Made by a program: the position numbers and the translations under genes. Below, piece by piece: positions 34,996 through 45,867 of a DNA stretch of 64,000 nucleotides. Below the pieces are notes generated by a model that ran no database searches, was not told the DNA's origin, and was given only the letters and a program-made list of their open reading frames with translations. The DNA comes from Medicago truncatula (taxonomy: Eukaryota; Streptophyta; Magnoliopsida; Fabales; Fabaceae). Each line of letters opens with the position of its first letter. The stretch's first letter is position 1. The stretch lies in contig NC_053044.1 of the NCBI RefSeq assembly GCF_003473485.1, forward strand, positions 4,662,501 to 4,726,500, written 5' to 3'.

Positions 34996-35060
34996 TCTCT
35001 ACTATATACAAGAGAATTTAAAAGTTTAGGTTGACTTTTTTCTTTTCTATTTTACCCTTC
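34996..35060 (+). mobile_element. Helitron 5'-end-like sequence
   Basis: After an A, TCTCTACTATATACAAGAGA resembles plant Helitron 5' termini. A related end (TCTATACTATATATAAAG) occurs inverted at 45794. Both continue with G(T/C)TGACTTTT..CTTTT and then ACCCTCA/ACCCTTCA. No confident 3' end was identified. Confidence 0.45.
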
Positions 35061-35159
35061 AAGCTTCAGGAAAGTAACATTCAAACATGGATACTCACAT
35101 TCACATATGATGAAAGAATTATAGTAAAAAGTGAAAATATGTGGATCAAATTTTCACCA

Positions 35160-35965
35160 GTTATTCTATAGAGAAAATGATGATGATTATGATGAGTATA
35201 TTCCTCAAAAAGCGCCAATACTTTAAAATCGATCACCTCCATTACCATAATGTATGTTGGAAAGATGAATTTGTCAACCCTTACTAGTACATTTTCCTCT
35301 ATTCCTTCTACATTTGTTCATGAACAATATGCAAGATCGACTTTCGCCTCACATGGTTGTAACTTCACAAATCCGATTTTATTGAACGTAGATAATGTTA
35401 TCAGGTTGAAACTGGATCCTAAGTCACATTTGCTCTATCTATTTAAACATCACCAATGTAAACTATAATATTGAAGCAACCAGGAACCTCTAAATTTAGG
35501 GGAGGTTTCCTTTTAAAAATCACATGAAAATTCTGTTATAGAAAACAATTCTTCATCAAATGACATGACTTTCAACATTAGAATATCTTTAAGGAATTTT
35601 ACACAACACAAACTTTGTGCTAGCATTTCTTTGACCATCATTTTAATATTAAGCTTTGACAATACTTTCAATAGTTGTTGGAAATTTTCTTCTTCCACCG
35701 TTGTATTATCTTTCTCCTTCATATTCTCCATTTCATTCATTAGATTTTTTGTTGCCATTTTTTCTCCCTTAGAATTGATTTACACCTTCATAAGTGGGTC
35801 TTCCTCCTCGCTATGTTCTTCACTTGGATATTCCTGTTCACTTTCATCCTCGATTTCATTTTTCTTCGTATCCTTCTCCTCTTCCTCACTCACAAGTCCT
35901 CCTCGCTCAACTTTATTAACCACAACATGTCTTCTTTCTACCCCTGCCAATTTGAATACTTAACT
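35160..35965 (-). pseudogene. Athila-like Ty3/gypsy gag-protease fragment
   Basis: The minus-strand open part (35513-35758) reads FQQLLKVLSKLNIKM and KFLKDILMLKVMSFDEELFS, the Athila-type gag/protease junction. Downstream the retropepsin core is visible but out of frame and interrupted: LGSSFNLITLSTFNKIGF, then VLVRVDKFIFPTYIMVM. The active-site motif appears as DLGSS. Frameshifts and stops make it dead. The plus-strand frame at 35565-35963 is its shadow. Confidence 0.72.
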
Positions 35966-36063
35966 TATGGGGTTTGCATGGGTAGTACCTGATAAATCAC
36001 TGTATTTCGGGGTGGGATATTAACTGCATTGTTTGCTTCATTTTTAGCTAGCCGAATGTATTT

Positions 36064-36470
36064 TTAGATGGCCCTCATGGTCCTTTCAATTTTCAAGTCA
36101 AAGAGTAAGGTACCTGAATCTGCACCATGAATGAACAAATCTTTAGTAGAGTCGCGTGATAAAAAGAAACAAAAGTAGAACAAAAACAGAAGAAAAAAAC
36201 GATTTTTATAAGATGAAATAAAACTGAAACTAATCATTGTTTTATTTTTTTTACTAAGAATTAGAAAAAACAACAAGTAAAAAGATAAAATACTACTAAA
36301 AAATAAAAATAAAAACTAACTAAATTAACACCAAATATTTTTAGTTGTTTTTGAAATATAATAAAGAAAAACAAAATCAAATAAAAAAAACTAAAAATTA
36401 TACAAGCAAGTAAAGCGAATTGATCGTTGCAAAGATCAACAATCTTCGCCAACGACACCAAATACTTGAT
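36064..36470. other. AT-rich stretch next to the gypsy fragment
   Basis: The minus-strand frames here are low-complexity. CTTCGCCAACGACACCAAATACTTGATAA at 36443-36471 looks like the junction into an LTR. Confidence 0.35.
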
Positions 36471-36997
36471 AATTGATTTGGCAAGTGCGCCAAAGCTTTC
36501 AAGTAATATAGTAGTAAGTGTATCGTCCCACATGGATTGTTGTTTTCAACTAGGCAATTTATTAAACTTATAATTAAAAATTGTAAGGTGCAACTGAAAG
36601 TGGCAGCTCATATTACAAAATAATAAACTCAGTACAGTCGATCAAAGTAAGCAGGGTGGTTCTCCCCCATGTATATAATTTCCTAAAAAGATTGATTGAT
36701 CTTACCGAAATGAGGTTATATGCCAAAGTAAGCATGGTGGTTTTCCCATCCATACTTGTATAAAAAGGTTGGTAGTCCTACCAAGTTGATAACAAACAAC
36801 TGGAGTACGCGAGGTGTTATAAAATTCATTGCTTAGTTTTTTTCGTTTTTCTTTATTACTGCAGCTCCAATAATTAAACAAGTCATTATCATAAGAGGAG
36901 ATTTTATCTCTTGTAAAGAGCTCTATATTTTCTTCATGTTCATTCTCACCCAAAATAGGTTGTGTTGAGGATGACTCAAAATTTGGTGTTTGAAAAA
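36471..36997. repeat. LTR-like sequence starting TGATAATTGATTTGGC
   Basis: Opens with a hairpin-like TTTGGCAAGTGCGCCAAA, then AAGTGTATCGTCCCACATGG. This resembles the start of the LTR at 58370 (TGATGTAG..., ATATCGTCTCCTCAGGG). No matching end was found. Confidence 0.4.
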
Positions 36998-37923
36998 TGT
37001 TGGAATCGTGACACGATTTTGGCATCGTGGCACAATTTTCTAGGCAGTGCGCATGGTTTTTAGGGTGTCCAATCGTGACATGATTTTGGGAAAACGTGAC
37101 ACGATTTTCGGCTTGCTGGGCAAGTTTTCAGGATAAGGTTGGTCGTACCTTGGGTCGTACGCACCAACCGTGTCACGGTTGTGGAAAACGTGACACGATT
37201 TTGCTCGGATTTGAACAAAATATAAGCATTCTTTGACCCATTTGTTGAGTAAGCTTGGTGAATCTCATGGAAACCAAAGGAGGGAACTTTTAGGGTTTTA
37301 GATACTAAAGGTTGAGGGTCTTTGGGTGAGGTTCAAAGCTTCAAGATGTAAATCTTGGAGAATCAAAAGAGGGGGCTCTTGGGAAAAGGGGGTGTGCCTA
37401 TTGGGGAAGATTCATGGGGTTGGGAAACACATGAGTGGAGAGTCTTTTGTGAGCAACTTGGGTGAGTCTTGTGAAACCAAAAGAGATGATCTTTAGTGAA
37501 ATCAAAGGCTAAGGGTTGGTTCTCTTTTGGTGGTTAGATTCTAGAGTTGGAAAACAATTGTAAACACCTTGGGTGAGTGAAAATCATTGAGTGTTTTGTT
37601 CTTTGGTGAGATTGGGAAAATGGGTAGAAATTAGGGTTGTTCATTGTGAGCTTATTGAAGCTAATTTCTTGTAACTCATTTGTATCTCTTTGTAAGAACT
37701 CATTGATAGTGGATTGGAGAGATCAATCTCTACTCCAGAGTAGGTGAAGTTTGGACCGAACTGGGTCAACATTTCTTGGTGTTGTTATATTTTCTTTTGC
37801 TCCCTTTATCTTGTTTATTCCTTGCTTTGGATTGTGGTTTTGCTATGCACTTGATTATAGACTTGCTCCACACATCATATATAATTTGTATTGGTGTGAA
37901 ATTTGAGTTCAGAATTCACAACA
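36998..37923 (+). repeat. Copia LTR, family A copy 3 (most complete)
   Basis: 926 bp from TGTTGGAATCG to AATTCACAACA (TG...CA). Its left 200 bp hold an array of 15-bp dyads: AATCGTGACACGATT (37004-37018), AATCGTGACATGATT (37071-37085, one mismatch), AACCGTGTCACGGTT (37166-37180), plus partial copies at 37024, 37094 and 37188. The right half is collinear with 3217-3591. No primer-binding site or gag follows and no target duplication was found, so it is probably a solo LTR. Confidence 0.72.
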
Positions 37924-38560
37924 GGTGATTCTAACTCAATTAAGTGATTCTGATGTTGTCCTTCTGTATCATTGGTCAATATGTCACCAAAATCTCATAA
38001 AATGTGATGTTTAATTCATGAAATTCTCACATAGCTTATATGAAAGTCTGATAATTTAATTCCTATGTTTATTTATTAGCAAGATTAGGATTAATCAGTT
38101 GGATGATGTTTACACAAGAGCAATAAGCAATTGCACTGCACTCACACACACATCCACACTTTATATCAATATTGGGTGAACAATCTAAGTTGTGTTAAAG
38201 GGGGTGATTTAGATGTTTGTTGTGGAATCCATACATGAGGACAATCCTGCTCAAAACTTATTAAATGCACAATTTATGTGTAATCCCATAAACTAGGAAT
38301 TGATTGATCAAATTTAATGTATTTTCTCTTTTGCTTAGAAAAAAAAAGGAACTAAATGATCAATACCCTTAGTTACATCACTCAAGGAAGAGCAAAGTTC
38401 AAGTTCGGGGGTGCGATAATCACAAAAATGAAGGTTATTACCTTTAATTTATCCTCATAAACTAATGATGTCTTGATTGATTGCATTGACCTAATTTATC
38501 TGATTTGTCTATTTAGGATTTTATGAATTATCTGATTTGTCTATTTAGGTTATTACCTTT
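37924..38560. other. Spacer
   Basis: TTATCTGATTTGTCTATTTAGG is repeated in tandem near 38496 and 38526. No gene. Confidence 0.4.
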
Positions 38561-39277
38561 AATTTATCCTCATAAAGGTCATATTAGACCCATGGATTTA
38601 TATCATACAAATAAATTAGAATCACACTTTACAAAATTTATATTTTTCAATGAATTGCTATTTTTATGTTTCATGTTTATTAGTAGTAGTAGTTTAATTT
38701 TTTTTTTTTCATAGTTTATTATAAATAAAATTTAACTACTCTATTACCTTCTTAGTTTATTTGAAGCGTTATTAATACGACATAAACTTTTGAGTATGCC
38801 ACCAGATCTTGTTAGACTTTTAAAAAATGTCATACCATACATTCTTTAAAAAAGAAAATATCATAGACAAACAATGATTTAATTTTTTTTTAAGAGACAC
38901 TATTTTCTTTTTTTAGAGGAGGATATTAATTTAATCTTGTTAATAATAATTTTCCCATATTTATACGGGACAGAGATACTCTCACATATAAAATAATCAT
39001 TTCTGCTATCTTTACTTTTAAATGACCTAAGAGATCAATCAATACAACACAATATCAAAATCATAAAATTGGAGTACATAGCCCGGTTTTACATTCATTA
39101 TCCACATGCAAAGATGGGACGATTTTACAATCATATCACTTAACTTGGCCATACATAAGGGAAAAATAGAAATATATTTTTATGATGCTTAAAAAAAGGG
39201 AAACGAAAACTTGACCCTACATGATACAAAAGGAATAAAACAAAGCATTGGTAAACCTTGTTGCTTGCAAATACGCT
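38561..39277. other. PRP5 3' flank, partly duplicated from or with the PRP2 flank
   Basis: 38594-38840 matches 6705-7045 in order. The rest is AT-rich. Confidence 0.55.
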
Positions 39278-39802
39278 TTAGAAATGGATGCTAGGTGGAG
39301 GCTGGTTACCATAAGGTGGTGGTCTCTTGTTTGATGGTTTTTTGTGTGGTGGCTTATTAACAGGTGGTTTAGGCAATGGTGGTTTCTTGTTTGGTGGTGT
39401 ATTAATTGGTCGCTTACGCGATGGCGGTTTCTTCTGTGGTGGCTTAGGAAATGGTGGCTTTAGCAATGGTGGTTTCTTGTCTGGTGGTGTATTAATTGGT
39501 CGCTTACGCGATGGCGGTTCCTTGTGCGGCGGTTTAGGAAGTGGTGGCTTTAGCAATAGTGGTTTCTTGTTTGGTGATTTATTAATAGGTTGTTTTTTAA
39601 TTGGAGGCTTGTAAGTAGGAGGAGGCTTGTAAATTGGAGGATTGTAAACTGGAGTGTTAGTTGGATTTTTGTGAATTGGAGTTGTGTAAATTGGATTTGG
39701 AGGCATATTGTGGGATGGAGATTTATCAGCAAGCCCTAGAGGAACAAGGGTAAGAGCAGAAAGGAACACTAACCCTAGCGAGTACAAGAAAAAGGAAGCC
39801 AT
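39278..39802 (-). CDS. PRP5, lysine/proline-rich repetitive protein
   Basis: 174 residues from the ATG at 39802. Signal peptide MASFFLYSLGLVFLSALTLV, cleavage near GLA. The N-terminal third has PIY/PVY and PPTYKPP motifs. The rest is a strongly basic array with a unit of about 29 residues (PPSRKRPINTPPDKKPP, LLKPPFPKPPQKK) in two clear copies and one partial. It ends GNQPPPSIHF, related to the PRP1 end (GGQPPPTVYEPP) and the PRP4 tail (DNIHF). Expected to be a secreted wall protein; its high Lys/Arg content would favour pectin binding (inference). TATA at 39849-39855; two upstream motifs at 40062 and 40120. Confidence 0.87.
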   Translation of the reverse strand: MASFFLYSLGLVFLSALTLVPLGLADKSPSHNMPPNPIYTTPIHKNPTNTPVYNPPIYKPPPTYKPPIKKQPINKSPNKKPLLLKPPLPKPPHKEPPSRKRPINTPPDKKPPLLKPPFPKPPQKKPPSRKRPINTPPNKKPPLPKPPVNKPPHKKPSNKRPPPYGNQPPPSIHF

Positions 39803-39848
39803 TTTAGGTAGTGATTTTAGTGTGCATAACATATAGGGAATGCTTAGG

Positions 39849-39855
39849 TTTTATA
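39849..39855 (-). promoter_or_regulatory. TATA box of PRP5
   Basis: TATAAAA, minus strand, in the shared promoter block (AGTATAAAACCTAAGC), 47 bp upstream of the start codon. Confidence 0.65.
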
Positions 39856-40061
39856 CTAGTTTGGGACCTCAATGGGAGTGTAAGGTCTTAATACAAAACT
39901 TTTTTTTTTTTTTATCTCTCTACAATCACTCCACTAAATGTCAAAAAGTTAGTAGGGAATATTATTATCAACAAGCAAAAAACTGTTGTGGAATAATTTT
40001 CAAAAATGTAAAAACTTCTTACTTTTTAGAATGTTTTAGGAAAATTAGGAAATCTAGATTC

Positions 40062-40150
40062 TTGGCTATGGCAGGCCAAACTATAAAACAGTTTTTTCAA
40101 GAAAGACCCGTTTGTTTTATTGGCCATGGCAGGTCAAATTAAAAGGCTGG
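40062..40150. promoter_or_regulatory. Tandem copies of the PRP upstream motif
   Basis: TTGGCTATGGCAGGCCAAAC (40062) and TTGGCCATGGCAGGTCAAAT (40120) are 58 bp apart, each followed by ATAAAA/TAAAAGG. They are 260 and 318 bp upstream of the PRP5 start, where PRP4 has a single copy. Confidence 0.5.
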
Positions 40151-40169
40151 TAAAATAATAGCTTTAGGC

Positions 40170-41180
40170 CTGCAATTATTTTATGTTATTATGACCCTCA
40201 AATTTAAGTGTCTAATTTTTTATTATTTATTTAAACATAACAAGAAAAACTTGACAAAAAAACTTAAGATGAAAAATATCCTTAAATCATAGAAGTTCAA
40301 ACATATGATTGCATTACTCAGATACAAATTTACATTCACAATAATAACAAGATTTAGAAAATATAAAAATTTCTAAGAATTTGAAGATGTAAATAAAAAT
40401 ATTATACTTTTTAATAAAATGTTATTATGTTTTTTTTCCTCAAAAAAAAAAAAAAATGTTATCATGGTTTTAAAAAGTTCTAACATCACACTTGCTAAAA
40501 AATCATTGGACCTCCGTAAATAAATTGGGCTGTCCCCATGTAGTGGTTTTCCTCCATTTGCTTATATACTTTTAGCAAGTGATATCAATAAAGAAAGATC
40601 TAATACCAAGACAATTACGTGTCCCAACCACGAGCACTTTACCTCCTTAATTTTATGGTTCTCAAACCTTTCAAAAAAGATCTTTCAAATCCCGAAAGCA
40701 ACTCACGTAGATTATCGTGTCTAGATTTAAAAGAAATCAGATATGCGAAGGATCTTAACATGCCTCGTTGGCCTGGGGTAGAAAGTAGAAACCTGAAGAA
40801 CATATTAGCTCCTTCACGAACTGATTCATTCATGAAACCAGTGACGAATTCTCTAATTAATTGGCACATCGCCATCCAACATCTTCGATGAACTCGGAAA
40901 AAATAGGAGATTACAAAATGTTAGTATTTATTTTTTGTTAAAACTAAAGTAATCTTTTTCAGTTCATTTTAGTTTTGATTTCTATATTTATACGTATGTT
41001 TTTCAGATTGGTTTTCTTTATTTCAAACTTCTCTAATTTTCACTTCCACACACAATCCACATTTTCTCTCGGAAAGTTTAAACAGGAAGCACTTAAAATA
41101 ACCAGTTCCATAATCTCTCGTACTTTGTTGAGTAGTATAATCATTAGTAAACTCCCACTACTAGATACTCTCTATTTTCC
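40170..41180. other. Spacer with an unrecognised open frame
   Basis: 40619-40891 is open on both strands (90 and 78 codons) and less AT-rich. I recognise neither product and see no promoter or splice context. It could be a captured exon. Confidence 0.3.
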
Positions 41181-41415
41181 TGCCGCTTTACCCTCGAATT
41201 CTGGTGAAATTTCCGCAGGAAAGCTGTTTCCTGCGGATTTTGCCAAGGGTTTAGGTTCCTTCGTGGGTTTCCTAAGGATTTTAAGATCACATAAATATTC
41301 CTACGGATATATTCGAAGGCAAATCCGCAGGAAAGATGTCTGATTTCTGGAACATTTCCGCAGCAAACAACAAAGAAAAATCCGCAGATTCCCCAGGTAA
41401 ATCCGCAGGAAATGG
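41181..41415. repeat. Cluster of TTTCCTGCGGATT words, transposon subterminal repeats
   Basis: TCCGCAGGAAA or its inverse occurs at about 41212, 41229, 41321, 41355 (variant), 41379 (variant) and 41401, in both orientations. Such clusters are typical of CACTA or hAT subterminal regions. No terminal inverted repeat was found. Confidence 0.5.
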
Positions 41416-41711
41416 GTTATATAATAAAAAAAATTAGTGCACTTGTATGCATTTTCGAAGAATGAAAATATAAAATAAATTATGTATTTAAAACCATTTA
41501 ATTTATTTGACAGTAAGTTTTCATCAACTAAGATAAATTAGAGTGTATGGGAGCATACACATAACAAACTACTTGTATTATACAACATTATCATAATCAT
41601 AGGCATAACCTTTAAAAAATCTGAAATTTCAAAAGAATGTTTACATTAGCACCACCTTAATAGCTTATAGATTCAAAGCAACTCAACTTATCATTAAAAC
41701 TGTTCATAGAT
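41416..41711. other. AT-rich spacer
   Basis: Nothing recognised. Confidence 0.4.
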
Positions 41712-41850
41712 TTAATGACCTTGTCTGGGGTAGAGAAGCACTATTGTGCCACATGTGCTATAAACTGATACCGCAGTTCTTCAGCACTAACACTATGATC
41801 AATGTTCTTCACAAAAATGTTTGATCCCTGTACTTCAATGATGACATACT
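41712..41850 (-). pseudogene. Poly(A)-binding-protein-like RRM fragment
   Basis: The minus-strand frame reads QGSNIFVKNIDHSVSAEELR then, after a stop, CFSTPDKVIKS. The first part matches RNP2 and the following helix of a PABP RRM; the second matches the later FVCFSTPEEA block. About 30 residues between them, including RNP1, are missing. Probably a gene scrap captured by a transposon. Confidence 0.6.
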
Positions 41851-43065
41851 AAGAAAGTTGAAATTAGTTAGTCAACTATCTATTGGTGAAAGGGCATGAA
41901 ATTACATTGTATTTCATGTTTTGTTCCTTGCATTTTTCCTCAAACAAGTGAGGCAATAGACTGCATAAGTTCTTATCCATTCAGGTTCTCCAAACATATT
42001 TGACCAATCAAAGCCAGGCATGTACATAGAATCAACATGCAGGAAAGTACAATTTTGTTCACAAAAGACCTATGCACAAAACCAATAAATAAATTACCAA
42101 GTTGCGATCCCTTCATTGCTTCCATTGTTTGTTTATATCATGTAGTCCCACATTATATATCTATGAATTCTGCTTGCTTAAGATGTATTTTAAGGAAATT
42201 AATTCAAAATTTGATCCTTTTACCAGAAACTCAAGATAAGCTTATGCTATAATGATAAGCAAATTCTTTAAGGAGTTTATTTTCACCATTGAAATGCGGG
42301 GGTAATGCAAGTAAACTTCTGATATAGTAAGTGACCGACCTTTTGAGATCTCATGATCTCCAAATGTATTAATTTGGAAGAATCTTCCTAATCATGTTGT
42401 TGGAGAAAGTAGGAGTAGCAAAGGTCTTTTCACATTGATTAGAAGATTATATCTCCTCCAGTTGTCATACGAGCTTAATTATCCGTTATAAGCTATAAGC
42501 TATAAGGTAGCTTATATGTCTTACCATACAGACCCATAGTAACTATGTTTCCTCATCTTCTAGCATTGAGAGTTTGTTCAAAGAATATCACTGATGTTAA
42601 AATTTACAACTTTTGCATCAACTACGAGTTGAAAGACATCAGAAAGGGAAAATTTATCGAAGTAGTAACTTCTCATGATAGATGATAAAGAAGGATATAG
42701 AGAAGTTATTTTGATTGAAATCTTTATGTATTCCGCTTCATGTAGCTGGTTTAGAATAGCCCTAGAAAATCCCTTAGGATTTCATTTTCACTTAAATTTT
42801 TTTATGGTTTAACTCTTTTGTAATGAATATGTTAGAGTTTTAATATAAATTAGAAATTAAATTTGTTGTTTTCGAATTTCAATTCTTTTTAGAATACTAT
42901 TGCTCACAATCTTAGTTCTTTCAATTTTAATTTGTTTTACTTTACGTTAAGCTTATCCCTCATTTTTTGGTTTTGTTTCTTTAATTTTTTAGCCTCTCTC
43001 CACACTCTCTCTTATTGTCTTATGAACTATTTTTATATTTATATTTGCATCAGTTTGTGTTTGTA
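41851..43065. other. Spacer with gene-scrap-like and MITE-like pieces
   Basis: On the minus strand, 41935-42038 reads SMYMPGFDWSNMFGEPEWIR, coding-like but unidentified. At 42480-42535, TATAAGCTATAAGCTATAAGG ... ACAGACCC is half of a MITE end. No intact gene. Confidence 0.35.
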
Positions 43066-43168
43066 ACGCCCCAGATAGCTTTCAGGATGATCGACTGATC
43101 CCAGAAACCAAAAATTATGAGTGTGATAAGCAGTACCGGGCCAGCCAACGATAACAAAAGTGAATAAC
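43066..43168 (+). repeat. Start of a gypsy-type LTR
   Basis: TGTAACGCCCCAGATAGC opens like the LTR at 55197 (TGTAACGCCCTC). Only about 100 bp can be followed before it meets the transposase remnant. Confidence 0.4.
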
Positions 43169-43172
43169 ATGT

Positions 43173-43706
43173 CTAAGTTACGTTACACACTAACATGACA
43201 TTTTTTTGTTGGAAATCTCTTTCTAGCAATATAACGAATTTGATCTTTAGTAGGAACAATGGCTGGAATATGCCATCTATTGAACCAATGCACCCTTCAA
43301 AATGAGGCCAATACCTACGATCATTTTTTATCTTGGAGGGAGTTTCTGCAAAGTTAAAATCTGGAGGCCTTACATTTTCCTTTGCTAATAAACATAAACT
43401 TTCCAAAACTTCCCCAAACTTTCTACTCACAGTCTCTCCTGATTTTCCGAATTTATTCTGAACATTTCGATTAGTTTCACTATGTGCGCAAGTCCAAAGA
43501 AACATAACAAGTGTCTCCAATGATGTCATTTCTTTAGATGGATGTAACCATCCTTTACTCACCAATAATTTTTCAAGTTTCAATATGGCATGAGATTCCA
43601 TCCTAAACATATTATAACTTTCACCCCTAGTGTTAAGAGTTTCTCGAACCCAAGTCTGTCCACGAGAATCAAGAAATCTATTACCTTGCTTTATTAAGTA
43701 CTTCAT
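43173..43706 (-). pseudogene. PIF/Harbinger transposase fragment
   Basis: 177 codons from the ATG at 43706. FLDSRGQTWVRETLNTRGES and MFRMESHAILKLEKLLVSKG are the N-terminal region of plant Harbinger (DDE_Tnp_4) proteins. RYWPHFEGCIGSIDG carries the first catalytic Asp. After that, the expected IPV...QIRY(I)GRK segment is degraded and the frame ends, so the second and third catalytic residues are absent. It lies about 340 bp downstream of the Myb-like gene in the same orientation, the usual two-gene layout of PIF elements. Confidence 0.82.
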
Positions 43707-44050
43707 GTGATAATCATAAGCGATTACTGCTGCAGCATAACATATCTTATAAAACCCGCATTTCTTTTTTTTACTCTTCTCGAATGCTTATTGATTTGAT
43801 TAGAAGGCATCTTTAAGATAATTTTATAACAAGGAAACACATGTGAATACGTAATCATTGATTTAGTTCAAATGCATAAACATAAATCTCAATGCAAAAT
43901 TCTCAGCCAAATGCTCAATAACAAATACCAAATAAGAAAGGATAATAGAGAATATAGCATTTAATTGAATGTTAACTAAAAGCAAATAGAAAATAAAAAG
44001 TTGAATCTAAACTTAAAACTAGATAGTTTTTATTGTCACTCATATTTGTC

Positions 44051-45057
44051 TCACTCATACTTGTATAGAATCCAGTCTACCAAAGCATCCATAGAATATT
44101 TTAAGGACATCAGTAAAATTCTATTATCTTCATCTTTAAGCTTCTCCAAAGCATAACTAAATTGTCGACTATTCAAATGTCCTTCCTCCTTCGCACATTT
44201 CAATATTGTAATAACACAATCAGGAATTGAATATTGTCCAAGAACATTAGATGTTGCTGCAATTTCGGCCTTCTCAATTTCATTATGACCTTCTGCTGCT
44301 TGAACTAATCGCTCAAATGTGATTCTCATAGTTGTTGTAGTCCCAGCCTTTGTCTTACCCTTTGTAACTTTCACACCCATATCTGGTGAAACATTTCTTT
44401 TCTTTCTTGATTGGTTATTTCCCATAAGGATAACATCATCCTCTTCAGATTCAATAATTTCTAATGGCACGTCATCAATATCATTTTTGCCACTAGATTC
44501 ACGTCGCACCCCCAAAGCTGGTGTCCATTGGCATTGGCTTGTTGCCACAATCTCCCCAAATATAAATTTCAATTCCTCGCAAAATTCCAATCCTTGACTT
44601 TGAAAATTTTCATAGTTCACATTCTCCTGCATTACAAATAAAGGAGATTTAGACAAACCTTTCTCTTACTCAACGTTCACCAAGTAAAATTAAAATATTT
44701 ATAATACTCACTGTAATTTTAGCCTCCCACCAGGAAGGATCAACATCAATATTTCCTATTTCGTGATTCCATCCTAACACTATTTTTTTACCCATATTGT
44801 TTCCAGGTAGTCCAATCCGTTCTCAAATTATCCATTCTATTTTTCAATTGTTTTTTAGTATAGTTTTTACTAGCATTTTTATTGAATTCATCACGTATCT
44901 CTTCCCATTTCTTATTCTTAAAAACAATTCTCGGTTTCCCGCATTTTCGAATCTCATCCATACAAATGTCAAGTAATACTTTAGTATAAAATGGGTTGTT
45001 CCACGTTGCTTTTCCTAAATTTTCATATTTAGAAGAAATATTTTCTTTGGTAGTCAT
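44051..45057 (-). pseudogene. Myb/SANT-like accessory gene of the PIF/Harbinger element
   Basis: Exon 1 starts at 45057 (MTTKENISSKYENLGKATWN). It carries the Myb/SANT-like domain (WNNPFYTKVLLDICMDEIRK, then KKWEEIRDEFNKN and KQLKNRMDNLRTDW) that binds the element ends. Around 44788 the frame breaks (WKQYG stop), while GWNHEIGNIDVDPSWWEAK continues in another frame up to a donor near 44711. Exon 2 (about 44051-44640) reads NYENFQSQGLEFCEELKFIF, an acidic patch, KKRNVSPDMGVKV, and a C-terminal helix. Such proteins act with the transposase in the nucleus. One frameshift, so probably inactive. Confidence 0.75.
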
Positions 45058-45143
45058 AGCTGCATTTATATATAGAATAATAACAAACACTTTAGAAGAA
45101 AATATCACTTGTGGAAGAATGACATGTGCAATTAATTTAATCA

Positions 45144-45867
45144 TACAATATAATAAAGCAAGATTAATTAGTTCCTTTTTTAAACTCTAAGGAAGAGGTT
45201 TTTGAGAGCTGCCGGCAGTTGGGGAGGTTTTTTGCTGGTTTTTTGGCGCTTAACAACTCATTTACCTATAAAATTAAAGGGTTGGTGTACCGGTACACTC
45301 AAATATGTTGGGTGTACCGTAGAATTTGCCTAATCATTAATCATCTTTACAAAAACTAACAGACTAATAAATATCAAAATAAATAAAGAAAGAAATAAAT
45401 TGACTTCAAGTTGTAACAAATCAAACTACCCATGATTATCTATTTCAATGATACCAACAATATAACAAAAAAAATATAATATAAATTCTTTTTTTAAATG
45501 ACACCAACAACAATCTTTATTATAGAAAAAATTATTTAAAGGTAGAATTTGGATAATGAAAAAGTAAGTATAAATATACCCATCTAGTTTTTACACATTT
45601 TAAATGATAAAAGACAAAAACTGAACATATATATATTTACATCATGTTTGTTACACTTTTATTTTAATATTTAAATTTGTTGTTATCTATTTATTACATG
45701 TGTTATTTATATTGAAAATTGAGGGTATTTTTGGAAAGAGAAAAGTCAGCCCAAAAGAGATGAAAGTGATTGTTTTCTTTATATATAGTATAGATTCAAC
45801 GTCACCGAGGTCGCATACTAGTACGTCGACCATTGTCACATTTTTTTACTATAATTAATTTTTTTAA
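45144..45867. other. Spacer containing an inverted Helitron 5'-like end
   Basis: GGTGTACCGGTACACTC near 45283 is a short dyad. At 45794 on the minus strand, TCTATACTATATATAAAG resembles the Helitron 5' end at 34996. No gene. Confidence 0.4.

Noticed and set aside
39327..39732. Glycine-rich plus-strand and Leu/Gln-rich minus-strand frames over PRP5
   Set aside because: Shadow frames of the repetitive PRP5 coding region.
40619..40891. Open frames on both strands
   Set aside because: Neither product is recognisable and there is no promoter or splice context. Kept only as a note.
44319..44597. Plus-strand frame opposite the Myb-like gene
   Set aside because: Shadow of exon 2 of the PIF/Harbinger accessory gene.
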